Source: Candidatus Omnitrophota bacterium
Lineage (GTDB): Bacteria > Omnitrophota > Omnitrophia > Omnitrophales > Aquincolibacteriaceae
DNA length: 39,476 bases
Direction of reading: 5' to 3'
Assembly (NCBI GenBank): GCA_023247055.1
Contig: JAHFHF010000021.1
Location: forward strand, 1-39,476
The position numbers were made by a program, and so were the translations under genes. The notes under the pieces are model-generated. The model ran no database searches. It was not told the DNA's origin and worked only from the letters and a program-made list of their open reading frames with translations. Below are positions 1 through 7,632 of the stretch, in pieces (position 1 is the first letter of the stretch; each line of letters begins with the position of its first letter).

Positions 1-940
1 CTTCGGTATCTGCCTCAACATTTCCGGTTGTTTCTTCCGGCGTTAATTCAGTTTCCGTTTCGGCTGTTGTGTCCGTGCCGGCTTCTACCTCGACTTCTGC
101 TTCTGGAGTCGTCTCTGTTTCACCAACCGTTATTCCCGTATCCACTTCAGCCTCAACTTCGATGGCAGTGTCTATTTCTTCGATTGCTGTGGCGGGATCA
201 ATCTCCGCTTCAATGTCGGCATTGGTTTCACCGGCCACCGCGCCAGTCTCGGGTTCAACCGCTGCGTCCGTGTCGATTCCTGCTTCAGCAGTTGCGTCTC
301 CGGTTTCGGTTTCGGAAACAGCGCCGGTGTCAGTCGTTCCAGTACTCACTTCTGCTTCAACCGCAGCGTCCGTTTCACCGGCATTGGTTTCCACATTTAG
401 TTCCGTATCTGTTTCAACACTTCCGGTTGTTTCTTCCGGCGTTAATTCGGTCCCGGATTCAAGCGCTGTTTCCGTTGTGCCTCCCACCGGCGAAGTGTCG
501 GCAGCCCCGGTTTCAAACGCTGTTCCGGTATCCACGGTCGCCGTGGTGTCAGCGGTAGTTTCCGTTTCAATCCCTATGGCATCCGTTGCGGCCCCGGCAT
601 CAACTTCCGCTTCGACCGCGGCGCTGGTTTCACCAGAATTAATTTCCGTAGTTGTTCCGGTTTCAACGGTTGTACTCACAACGGTTTCTTCATCAACAAG
701 GCTGTCTGAGAGAGAAGTGCCGTCAAAGGGCAAGGTTGTATCAATCGACGCAGCGGCCTGCTCCTCCGCTTCCTTTTCTTGCTCGAGGACAGCTTCTTCT
801 TCCTCATGAACCGCGGTCTCTTCTTCAATGGCAATCGCTGCCGTTTCCTCTCCGAGCGCAAAAACAAAAGCGGCGGGTTTAAATAGGAGGAATCCCATCA
901 ATAAAAAAGCAGCTGTGCTTGCCGTGCGATTAAAATTCAT
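1..940 (-). CDS. Exported acidic Thr/Glu-rich repeat protein (partial, C-terminus outside window)
   Basis: The reading frame opens at an ATG at 940 and stays open to the window edge, giving about 313 visible residues. The first 30 or so residues (start MNFNRTASTAAFLLMGFLLF) form a basic start plus hydrophobic core, consistent with a signal peptide. Next comes a Glu/Ala-rich stretch (EEETAVHEEEEAVLEQEKEAEEQ). The rest is low complexity built from Thr, Glu, Ala, Val, Gly and Asp, with recurring units such as AAVEAEV and ELTPEETTG. The ELTPEETTG unit occurs twice, 133 codons apart, with 28 identical bases (22-49 and 421-448). No Cys is seen and no known domain is recognised. It could be a surface or periplasmic spacer, or the N-terminal linker of a larger envelope protein. 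The plus-strand Ser/Val-rich frame here is the antisense shadow of this repeat. No strong ribosome binding site precedes the ATG. Confidence 0.6.
   Translation of the reverse strand, partial: MNFNRTASTAAFLLMGFLLFKPAAFVFALGEETAAIAIEEETAVHEEEEAVLEQEKEAEEQAAASIDTTLPFDGTSLSDSLVDEETVVSTTVETGTTTEINSGETSAAVEAEVDAGAATDAIGIETETTADTTATVDTGTAFETGAADTSPVGGTTETALESGTELTPEETTGSVETDTELNVETNAGETDAAVEAEVSTGTTDTGAVSETETGDATAEAGIDTDAAVEPETGAVAGETNADIEAEIDPATAIEEIDTAIEVEAEVDTGITVGETETTPEAEVEVEAGTDTTAETETELTPEETTGNVEADTE
22..448 (-). repeat. Internal direct repeat within the acidic protein gene
   Basis: A 28-base block is identical at 22-49 and 421-448, with further similarity just beside it. The offset of 399 bases is a whole number of codons, so the duplication keeps the reading frame. 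It encodes the repeated ELTPEETTG unit. Shorter degenerate repeats fill the space between. Confidence 0.7.
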
Positions 941-1067
941 GGTCAATAGCGCTCTGGTTTAGAAAATGCTTTTTAAAATCGTTTAGAGATGAACGGCAAA
1001 TTCTCAAATTCCGGGATCAGTGTTAATCGGGGAGAGACTCTGTAGGAAAGGTACGGGGTAAAAAAAA

Positions 1068-1505
1068 TTAATTCCGCTGAAGATAGACGGCCAAATTAGC
1101 TTTATGATTGGAAATTTTGAGTTTTTTTCTGATGTTCGTGCGGTGGGTGCCTATGGTAAGGTCCGAAATGTTAAAAAGCTGCGCGATCTCTTTTGTGCTT
1201 AGACCATTTTTTATCATATTACAAATCTGCTCTTCTTTCGGGGTTAAATCTTTAAATTTTGAAAGGGCCATCCCGAATTTTTTCCCAAGTTCCTTCAAAT
1301 TAGACTCCAAAAGGTCGAGGTGTTTTTCTTCGATGCTCGTGGTGTTGCTCCTCAGTTTTTTAAACATCGGCAGCAAAATTTTTTCCACATGATTCACAAC
1401 GTATTCTCCGAGATATTTTTTTTCAACCTCCAGATGCTCAAGAATCTTTTTAAGATCAATATGACTTTCTTCAACAAGTGTCCGGACGGATTTTCGATTG
1501 GGCAT
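1068..1505 (-). CDS. LuxR-type helix-turn-helix transcriptional regulator
   Basis: This 145-residue protein has a C-terminal LuxR/GerE DNA-binding domain at about residues 87-142. The typical pattern is visible: LTPKEEQICNMIKNGLSTKE, then IAQLFNISDLTIGTHRTNIRKKL. The N-terminal 85 residues are charged and probably helical (DLKKILEHLEVEKKYLGEYV), with no recognisable receiver, PAS or autoinducer domain. It may therefore sense through an unknown short input domain or act as a constitutive DNA-binding protein. It lies 127 bases upstream of, and in the same direction as, the acidic exported protein, so regulation of that gene is possible but not shown. The DNA-binding assignment is firm; target and signal are unknown. 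Confidence 0.85.
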   Translation of the reverse strand: MPNRKSVRTLVEESHIDLKKILEHLEVEKKYLGEYVVNHVEKILLPMFKKLRSNTTSIEEKHLDLLESNLKELGKKFGMALSKFKDLTPKEEQICNMIKNGLSTKEIAQLFNISDLTIGTHRTNIRKKLKISNHKANLAVYLQRN

Positions 1506-1574
1506 ACTTAGCAGAAAAGGGAGGGAAGAAATCGTGGTTTAAAGACAGGGATAAAAAGGAAAGAAAATTTGATG

Positions 1575-1624
1575 ATTTGCTCCTTTACGATTTAAAGGGC
1601 GCTATCCGATTGAACTACGGGCGC
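1575..1624 (-). pseudogene. tRNA-like 5' half (truncated tRNA relic)
   Basis: Read on the minus strand from 1624, the first 28 bases match the 5' half of a canonical tRNA: a seven-base acceptor strand GCGCCCG, then TA, a D-arm start GTTC, and the D-loop AATCGGATA with its conserved GG. After that the match decays: the D-stem closes imperfectly, and a 5-base stem (CCTTT/AAAGG) encloses a loop lacking the expected U33. No T-arm (GTTCRA) or acceptor 3' strand follows. It resembles the start of tRNA-Arg genes. The best reading is a degenerate fragment, perhaps left by an integration or deletion; chance similarity is not excluded. Confidence 0.35.
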
Positions 1625-1658
1625 ATATCTCATTAACTGTTTCCCCTGCCTGACAATA

Positions 1659-2174
1659 TCATTTTTGAACTTGCAAAATGACATTTTCGGCCGGAAAAAT
1701 ATAGGTCCAAAACCGCTCATACGTATCGGGAAATTTGTTGGCCAGCCAACTGATGCCTAAACCGCGGTAAATCTTATGAAAGGTAATTTTTTGACGCAGC
1801 ACTTTAAAGGCCAGCCCTTTTAAAAGTTCGTTGTACATAAAGTAAGAATAAAAAAGTTTGTGTTCCGGCTCTGAATACGCCACCCGGCAGGAAAAATGAG
1901 GCGTTTCAATATAGGCGGTCCCTCCCGGTTTTAAGATCCGATAAAACTCATGTATGAATTTTCTGGGGAGGGCTAAATGCTCGATAATATGTTTGGCATA
2001 AATCACATCAACGGACGCGGCCTCAAAGGGGTAAGGGTACTGATTTAAATCATGAAGAATATCGGCTTGAGAAGCTGGATCAATATCGACGCCAATGGAG
2101 CCCGGCATCTTATGGGTTGAGCAGCCGATATCCAAAATTTTTTCTGCGGCCTTATCGATGATCGAACTTGTCAT
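1659..2174 (-). CDS. SAM-dependent methyltransferase (type 11 family)
   Basis: This is a class I methyltransferase of 171 residues from the ATG at 2174. That start is preferred because AAAGG sits seven bases before it; a TTG 12 codons upstream is also open. Motif I appears as ILDIGCSTH, followed by the acidic end of strand beta2 in GVDID. The post-motif DVIYAKHIIEHL and LKPGGTAYIETPHF are typical of the Methyltransf_11 family. The C-terminal third holds HKLFYSYFMYNELLKGLAFK, with no extra domain. Substrate is unknown. The gene follows the glycan operon in the same direction after a 269-base gap holding a palindromic element, so it may modify a surface sugar or lipid, but this is only suggested by location. 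Confidence 0.8.
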   Translation of the reverse strand: MTSSIIDKAAEKILDIGCSTHKMPGSIGVDIDPASQADILHDLNQYPYPFEAASVDVIYAKHIIEHLALPRKFIHEFYRILKPGGTAYIETPHFSCRVAYSEPEHKLFYSYFMYNELLKGLAFKVLRQKITFHKIYRGLGISWLANKFPDTYERFWTYIFPAENVILQVQK

Positions 2175-2246
2175 GTCAGAACCTTTTTTGCCCCGAGGCT
2201 TTAGAATCAAAAAGCTGCAACCTGCTCTATCAAAATAAGTTGTGAT

Positions 2247-2316
2247 AACTTGGGTTTGGCACTTTTCCCTCTCCCCTGTGGGAGAAGGAATTCCTGAAAA
2301 ATGCCAAACTCGAGTT
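2247..2316. repeat. Intergenic palindromic element with nested stems
   Basis: Outer arms at 2247-2261 and 2302-2316 pair in 13 of 15 positions. An inner pair, 2267-2275 (CCCTCTCCC) and 2280-2288 (GGGAGAAGG), encloses a four-base CTGT loop. The CCCTCTCCC...GGGAGA core is the kind of dispersed REP-like repeat often found between genes. It could also form a transcript hairpin, but it has no T tract. No coding capacity is seen. Confidence 0.55.
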
Positions 2317-2397
2317 ATTAATTTATCCCGGAAGATTCGTCGACAGCGCGGGAAAGAGCGTGAAAGTATACAAAAATTCGAAGGAATTGGGTAGGAG

Positions 2398-2432
2398 AAA
2401 CCGCTATCCCCTGCGCGTCAGGAGCGGGTTCT
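2398..2432 (-). terminator. Weak stem-loop downstream of the glycan operon
   Basis: Just 3' of the last glycan-operon gene on the minus strand, arms 2398-2406 and 2424-2432 pair in eight of nine positions. No long T tract follows, so factor-independent termination is doubtful. It may be a transcript-end stabiliser. Confidence 0.25.
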
Positions 2433-2443
2433 TTTTATACCCC

Positions 2444-4054
2444 TCAAGAGTTCATAAAATAAATTTCTAGGAGGCGGCCGCCATGACTTTTCAGGGTGTA
2501 AATTGGGCGTGCGCTCTTCAAAACTTTCCGGATGTCGTCTAAACGAATTTTCCCGACGGTGTATTTGTTGGACTTTCCGGTAATAAACGGCATTAAAACA
2601 AAACCGCCCGCGTTGGGCAGATGGTTTTCTTGAATCGTTACGCAGCGAATATCCGGCCGCAATCCCGCATACTGCAGTAACACCTGGCTTGTGGGGCTAG
2701 TGACCATTAGGACAGCGTCCGGCGGCAGATGCACATTGGCCCATTGTGCAGCACGCCGGTGCGAACTGAAAGTGTAGTCATAAGCATACAGGGTATCGCG
2801 GGCCTGCGCGCCGCGCAAACCGCCGGTCAGAGCATTGAAATAAAGCGATTGATCGGGGTGCGTCGCGGCCACGGCCCAAACTTGAGAGCCCGTCACCGCA
2901 GCCACGAGCAGAAAAAAAACCGGCAGCCGCACCCGGGGAAACCATTTCTTAAATACTTCGGAAACGGCGGCTAAACCGCTTGCGCCTAAGACAGCATAGG
3001 GAACGAAAAAGATCATAAAAAGCCGGATGCCGTCGTAGGCCCGCAAATAAGAGGTCGAGGGCAATAACAACGGCACGATCAGCCAGAGCGCGATTAAAGC
3101 ATCCCAAGCTGTCCTGGTTTTTTTCCAGATCAGCCAAAAGATGCCGGCGCAAAAAGCCATCAGTCCGCCAAGCGGCAGAGTCAGCAGAATGGCCTTGAGC
3201 GCATACAAATTCCACGGTTGGACTGAAGCGCCGATGTGGGGCCTGAAAATAATGTCGTATTTAAATTCCAGCATTTTACCTTTTGCTTCGATCCCGAGAA
3301 ATGCAGGCGCATAAAAAAGAAGACCTAGCGCCGAGATGACAACAAGACTAAGGCCGGCATGCAAGAAAAGTTTCCGGCGGTCCACTTGCGGGAAGCCGGC
3401 GCCGCTGGGAAACGGCAGCCGCCAAAAATAAAGACTGCCTAGCCAAAGAATGAGAATCAGCGGGACAACAAGCGCATAAAGCTTGGCCAGTAAGGCAAGC
3501 CCCAGGCATAAGCCGGACGCGTGAAATAATTTCCAGTTTTTACCTCCGGTCTCCATAAATTCATAGAAAAAAAAGAGCGCCCCTGAGCAGAATACAAATA
3601 AAGGGATGTCTTTGGCAAAGTTGAACGTACTGCCAAAAAAACGCGGCGTTGATAGCAGCAGACAAACAGCCGCGAGCGCATAAAAGCCTCCCTGCTGTTT
3701 GCGCAAAGCCCGGTAAAAAAAGACCAGAAATAAAACGGTGAGGAGCGGTAAAAGAATGTGGCGCGATGCCGCCGGGTCTTTCCATACCGGAGAAAGCAGG
3801 CCGCTCAAGAGTTCCATCACCATAAAGAAAAACGAGCCATGGATTTGATAGCCCACAGTAATTTCTTGGAAGGCGCTTAACGGCCCTCCGTGTAATAAAT
3901 ACTGAAGATTAACCCGCCCTTCATCGATGTTTTTTACACTGTCATAAACAAGCCCGTAATCTTTAATCAGCCACAAAGCCACGCAAAGATAGGCCAAGCT
4001 GAGGAGGCAGAATAAAAAATCGGCGGGCAAAAAATGTTTTTTGAAAGGCATCAT
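2444..4054 (-). CDS. Polytopic membrane glycosyltransferase, ArnT/PMT-like (GT-C fold)
   Basis: This 536-residue integral membrane protein has about 10-12 hydrophobic segments and a soluble C-terminal region of roughly 130 residues, the general layout of GT-C enzymes such as ArnT and dolichyl-phosphate-mannose mannosyltransferases. An acidic first extracytoplasmic loop (YGLVYDSVKNIDEGR) follows the first membrane helix, where GT-C enzymes carry their catalytic acidic residue. A second loop has STPRFFGSTFNFAKDIPLF, comparable to the conserved loop after helices three and four. Such enzymes use lipid-phosphate-linked sugars and act outside the inner membrane. It is the last gene of the operon that includes an ArnC-like enzyme able to make such a donor. 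The acceptor is unknown. Start is an ATG-ATG pair, with the upstream gene ending 23 bases away. Confidence 0.65.
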   Translation of the reverse strand: MMPFKKHFLPADFLFCLLSLAYLCVALWLIKDYGLVYDSVKNIDEGRVNLQYLLHGGPLSAFQEITVGYQIHGSFFFMVMELLSGLLSPVWKDPAASRHILLPLLTVLFLVFFYRALRKQQGGFYALAAVCLLLSTPRFFGSTFNFAKDIPLFVFCSGALFFFYEFMETGGKNWKLFHASGLCLGLALLAKLYALVVPLILILWLGSLYFWRLPFPSGAGFPQVDRRKLFLHAGLSLVVISALGLLFYAPAFLGIEAKGKMLEFKYDIIFRPHIGASVQPWNLYALKAILLTLPLGGLMAFCAGIFWLIWKKTRTAWDALIALWLIVPLLLPSTSYLRAYDGIRLFMIFFVPYAVLGASGLAAVSEVFKKWFPRVRLPVFFLLVAAVTGSQVWAVAATHPDQSLYFNALTGGLRGAQARDTLYAYDYTFSSHRRAAQWANVHLPPDAVLMVTSPTSQVLLQYAGLRPDIRCVTIQENHLPNAGGFVLMPFITGKSNKYTVGKIRLDDIRKVLKSARPIYTLKSHGGRLLEIYFMNS

Positions 4055-4077
4055 AATTTGGGTATGGGATTAGAAAT

Positions 4078-5223
4078 CTAGGCGCTTTTCACGGCCCGGC
4101 GCAGCGCTTCGATGACTTTATTTTGCTGAGTTTCGGTAAGGCCCACCCACAAGGGCAGTCGGATCAATCGATCTGACGCAGCGTTGGTGACGGCAAGGTC
4201 GCCGTGGGTTCTGCAATAGCGCTGCCCGGCCGGCGCTGAATGCAGCGGCACATAGTGAAAAACCGATAAAATGTTGCTGCGCTCAAATTCGGCCAAAACC
4301 GCCCGGCGGTCAATGCCAGGCGAGAGCAGTGCGTAGTACATATGCGCATTATGCTGACAGTCCTGCGGGACAACGGGCCGCCGCAGTGCGCCGGCCGCCT
4401 CCAAAGACGCCAGGGCCTCATGGTACTTTTGCCAAATTTTCAACCGCAAGCCGGTGATGCTCTCCGCGGCTTCCATCTGCGCCAGCAAAAAGGCGGCGAT
4501 CACTTCACCCGGCAAGTAGGACGAGCCGATATCCACCCAGGTGTATTTGTCGACCTGGCCGCGGTAGAACTGGTTTCGATTCGTGCCCTTTTCGCGAATA
4601 ATTTCAGCGCGGTCAGCAAAACTCAAATCATTGAGCAGCAGCGCCCCGCCCTCGCCGGCGATGATATTTTTAGTTTCGTGAAAAGAATAAGTTCCAAAGT
4701 GGCCAAGCGTGCCCAGAGACTTGCCCTTGTAAAACGCCAGGCCTGCATGCGCGGCATCTTCAATCACCAGCAGGTTGTTCCGCCGCGCGATTTTAATAAT
4801 GGCGTCCATTTCACAGGCCACGCCGGCATAATGCACCGGAACAATCGCCTTGGTGCGGGGCGTGACCGCGGCTTCGATTTTCATTTCATCGATGTTGAGC
4901 GTATCCGGCCGGATGTCTACAAACACCGGCACGCCGCCGCGCAGTACAAAAGCGTTGGCCGTCGATACAAACGTATAAGAGGGCATAATCACTTCATCGC
5001 CCGGCTGAATGTCCGCAAGAAAGGCGGCCATCTCCAGAGCGGCCGTACACGAATGGGTCAAAAGCGCTTTTTTTGCACCCGTTTTTTCTTCCAGCCAAGC
5101 TTGGCACTTTTTCGTGAATTGTCCATCACCGGAAAGATGTCCATTGGCATGCGCCTGCGCAATGTATTCGAGTTCGCGGCCGGTCATATACGGTTGATTG
5201 AAGGGAATGCGTTTTTCAGTCAT
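4078..5223 (-). CDS. wecE: dTDP-4-amino-4,6-dideoxygalactose transaminase (WecE type)
   Basis: This PLP-dependent sugar aminotransferase of the DegT/DnrJ/EryC1/StrS family has 381 residues, close to E. coli WecE (376). Similarity to WecE is visible along the whole chain: LLTHSCTAALEMAAFLADIQ, PGDEVIMPSYTFVSTANAFV, VPVHYAGVACEMD and EIIREKGTNRNQFYRGQVDK. Lys185 in SFHETKN is the Schiff-base lysine and Asp156 in IEDAAH contacts the PLP ring nitrogen. WecE converts dTDP-4-keto-6-deoxyglucose and glutamate to dTDP-Fuc4N. The close match supports the same reaction, though related enzymes give other 4-amino sugars. No dehydratase for the substrate is in the window. It lies between two membrane glycosyltransferase-like genes in the glycan operon and probably supplies the amino sugar. 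The ATG start is clear. Confidence 0.9.
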   Translation of the reverse strand: MTEKRIPFNQPYMTGRELEYIAQAHANGHLSGDGQFTKKCQAWLEEKTGAKKALLTHSCTAALEMAAFLADIQPGDEVIMPSYTFVSTANAFVLRGGVPVFVDIRPDTLNIDEMKIEAAVTPRTKAIVPVHYAGVACEMDAIIKIARRNNLLVIEDAAHAGLAFYKGKSLGTLGHFGTYSFHETKNIIAGEGGALLLNDLSFADRAEIIREKGTNRNQFYRGQVDKYTWVDIGSSYLPGEVIAAFLLAQMEAAESITGLRLKIWQKYHEALASLEAAGALRRPVVPQDCQHNAHMYYALLSPGIDRRAVLAEFERSNILSVFHYVPLHSAPAGQRYCRTHGDLAVTNAASDRLIRLPLWVGLTETQQNKVIEALRRAVKSA

Positions 5224-5245
5224 GTATTTTCTTTAAGCGCTGTAC

Positions 5246-6877
5246 TCACTGCGGCGGAGCACAACGCATATGTTTAATCTGGATCGTTTTGGTTTGAAGC
5301 GCGGCGTCCCCGCCCTCCGGCAGTCCCTTGAACCGTTCGATGCAGTAGACGCTTAGAAAATACTGCAGTTTTTCCGAGGCGACAATCGAAATTCCCTGCG
5401 GGGTGCGCAAACGCTCTACCATGCCCCGCCCCGCTCGCTGCTCTGCTGCGGACACGGTGAAAGGCGCATGCATAAAAACATTGACGGCGTACAGTCGAAG
5501 GTTCAGGGGTATCGGATCGGTTGACAAGACTGGAAAGGCGACCTCGAAGGGGAAACTAGGGCCCCAGGTAAAAAGGGTGCGGTCACGCAGCTTCTGAAGA
5601 TCCTGCTTCACATATTTGACGACCTGATGCGACACCGCGCACAACGGGATAAGCCGGGAGATGGTCCCTCCACACGCGGCGGCGAGCATCGCCACGGTCA
5701 TCCAGCGCCAAAAGACTGACTTCACCGGTCTCAAGAAAAACGGCGCAAGGAATAACAGGCTCAGCACCGGAAAATAAACCCGGTACGAGGAGCGGTGGCC
5801 TTGCGCGCCCATTGCAAAAAAAGCCGCGAGGGCCAAGACCCACGCAAGCCCCACCCGCCACTGGGGTAGGCCTACAAACAAAATAATTCCCGCCAAAAAT
5901 GCGGGCAGGAATGCCGGGATTTGCAAGACCTCAAGGGCATGCAATCCTGATTGAAGGCTGCTATCCTGCATGAACCCCGGACCGAGTTCGGCTATCATGG
6001 CGTTCAGAGTTTTAGGGTTTGCAATATTCGGATCAACGTAAAATCTTTCGCTGATCAACTCAATGTCATTTTTCGAGTATCCGTAACGGGCCAGAATCTC
6101 CGGATGTTCTTTAAGCGCCCCCCCCGCGCCCCAATCGGTAATAGGCGTACGCGCTGCATTCAATTCCTTGAAGGCCTGCCATTCCGGCCCGCGGTAGGAC
6201 CAGCTGTTAAAAAAAGTCGCGCATGCCATAGCCAAAGCCAGCACCGCAATCGCAATCTGCATCGGCTTTCTCTGCAACAGGGCCTGCCATGGCAGCAGCG
6301 GGAAAGCAATGGCAAAAATCAGCAGGCATTCGCGGCTGCGAATCAAATAGGCGATAAAGGCAAGCAGGCAGGAAACCAGCAGGCTCTTAAAATCTCCGAA
6401 ACGCGCAAAGACCCGTAACCCCGCCACAGCGGCGATAGTCAAAAGACCCGCATTGATCGTGAATTGGGGAAATAACGCGGGGCGCGCCATGACCACAATC
6501 AGCGCCAATCCGCTGATGAGAAAACCCGTGCCGAGCCTGAGCAAGAAATAAAGCAGGGTCCATCCGGAAACGAACAAAACCGTCATGGTTGCCAGCGAAT
6601 AGCCCAAGACCCCGTGGATGGAGGGAAGGCTGCGCACCAGATAGCCCCAAAGCACATTGGAATAAATCAGATGCGGCGAGCCGTACGCGGCCAGTCCATA
6701 GCCGTGCGCCACCATCGACATATGCACGTCGTCATTGGTTTCCCAGCGCGGACTGCCCGGAAGACACAGGGCGAGAAAAAATAGGGCCGTGAATAAAAAG
6801 GCGGTCAGCGCGGGCCGGTCTTTTAAGCTGCGCAGTAAAAGAGCGGTGCTGGGCATGAGTTTATTTGTAGAGGTCAT
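5246..6877 (-). CDS. Polytopic membrane protein, probable GT-C glycosyltransferase
   Basis: This is a 543-residue membrane protein with many hydrophobic helices and a C-terminal soluble segment of about 120 residues. The first loop after the first helix, PRWETNDDVHMSM, is acidic and sits where GT-C enzymes keep the catalytic Asp/Glu. No family was recognised with certainty, so the glycosyltransferase call rests on topology, this motif and the operon. The ATG at 6877 overlaps the creatininase-family gene by 17 bases; a second ATG at 6856 would give 536 residues and start just after that gene's stop. Neither has a good Shine-Dalgarno sequence. Overlap implies translational coupling. It could alternatively be a polymerase or flippase-like glycan protein. 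Confidence 0.5.
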   Translation of the reverse strand: MTSTNKLMPSTALLLRSLKDRPALTAFLFTALFFLALCLPGSPRWETNDDVHMSMVAHGYGLAAYGSPHLIYSNVLWGYLVRSLPSIHGVLGYSLATMTVLFVSGWTLLYFLLRLGTGFLISGLALIVVMARPALFPQFTINAGLLTIAAVAGLRVFARFGDFKSLLVSCLLAFIAYLIRSRECLLIFAIAFPLLPWQALLQRKPMQIAIAVLALAMACATFFNSWSYRGPEWQAFKELNAARTPITDWGAGGALKEHPEILARYGYSKNDIELISERFYVDPNIANPKTLNAMIAELGPGFMQDSSLQSGLHALEVLQIPAFLPAFLAGIILFVGLPQWRVGLAWVLALAAFFAMGAQGHRSSYRVYFPVLSLLFLAPFFLRPVKSVFWRWMTVAMLAAACGGTISRLIPLCAVSHQVVKYVKQDLQKLRDRTLFTWGPSFPFEVAFPVLSTDPIPLNLRLYAVNVFMHAPFTVSAAEQRAGRGMVERLRTPQGISIVASEKLQYFLSVYCIERFKGLPEGGDAALQTKTIQIKHMRCAPPQ

Positions 6878-7631
6878 CCAGCTGCGCTTGATCTAATTCG
6901 ATCAATAACTTGGAAATTTTATGAATGACTGCCTCTAAAAATTTTTTTCCTTTTTCGGCGGATGAAAGCGCGGGATTGCCGATGCCCGTATCGCGGGTCA
7001 CTTCTCCCAGCCACGCCCGCTGCGCCCAGACCCAGCCCTCTTCGAAGCTTTTCATTTTGATCTTCTTGGCTTTGCCCGGACCCGCTTTGCTGAGCGGCAG
7101 CACCCAAGAAGGCGCAATGTGCAGCATCACGCTGGTTTCAAACTCGCCTGCATGGTCGCTTGAATGCACAAAATGTTTTTTCACATCCGCGGCTTTGTAC
7201 CAATCCGCCGCGCAGATGAAAAATTTGTTTTTATCGTAAAGTTCGCGGAGCATGTGTGAAAAATGATTGCCCCCATGGCCGTTCAGGATAAGAAGTTTTC
7301 TGCACCCCTGTGTCTTCAGGGATTCCACGATGTCTTTGAGCACCAGAAATTGCGTTGAGGGATTCATGTTGATGTTGAATTTGACATCCATCTGGGCTTT
7401 ATTGACCCCGAATGGAATCGTGGGAAGCACCATGACTTTGGCGCCCTTGGCCCAGGCAATCTCCGCGGCTTTTTCAGCAATGTATTCACACTGCAGATTG
7501 TCCGTAGAATAAGGCAGATGATAATTATGCGCTTCCGTCGCGCCCCACGGCAAAACCGCGACTTCCCAGTGGCCGTTTTCAACGGTTTTCCAATTTGTTT
7601 CTTTCAGAATGAACGGGCGCATTTTTTGCAT
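6861..7631 (-). CDS. Creatininase-family metal-dependent amidohydrolase
   Basis: From the ATG at 7631 this is 256 residues, typical for the family. The metal-binding motifs are complete: LPWGATEAHNYHLPYSTD gives Glu33, His35, His38 and Asp44; LNGHGGNH gives His119; DHAGEFETS gives Glu163. The family includes creatinine amidohydrolase, 2-amino-5-formylamino-ribosylaminopyrimidinone deformylase and the mycofactocin peptidase MftE, so substrate cannot be read from sequence. Its place in a glycan operon, right after an ArnC-like gene (stop and start separated by one base) and before a membrane glycosyltransferase-like gene, suggests amide hydrolysis on a sugar intermediate, for example removal of an N-acyl group. 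That is inference. A longer upstream frame to 7718 lies inside the preceding gene and is less likely. Confidence 0.85.
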   Translation of the reverse strand: MQKMRPFILKETNWKTVENGHWEVAVLPWGATEAHNYHLPYSTDNLQCEYIAEKAAEIAWAKGAKVMVLPTIPFGVNKAQMDVKFNINMNPSTQFLVLKDIVESLKTQGCRKLLILNGHGGNHFSHMLRELYDKNKFFICAADWYKAADVKKHFVHSSDHAGEFETSVMLHIAPSWVLPLSKAGPGKAKKIKMKSFEEGWVWAQRAWLGEVTRDTGIGNPALSSAEKGKKFLEAVIHKISKLLIELDQAQLDDLYK

Positions 7632-7632
7632 T

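Noticed and set aside
69..809. Long plus-strand Ser/Val-rich open frame
   Set aside because: It is the antisense of the minus-strand Thr/Glu repeat gene, which has a signal peptide. Low-complexity repeats keep all frames open, so the plus frame has no independent support.
4342..5277. Long plus-strand open frame opposite wecE
   Set aside because: It is an antisense shadow of a well-supported gene, with no recognisable motif or ribosome binding site.
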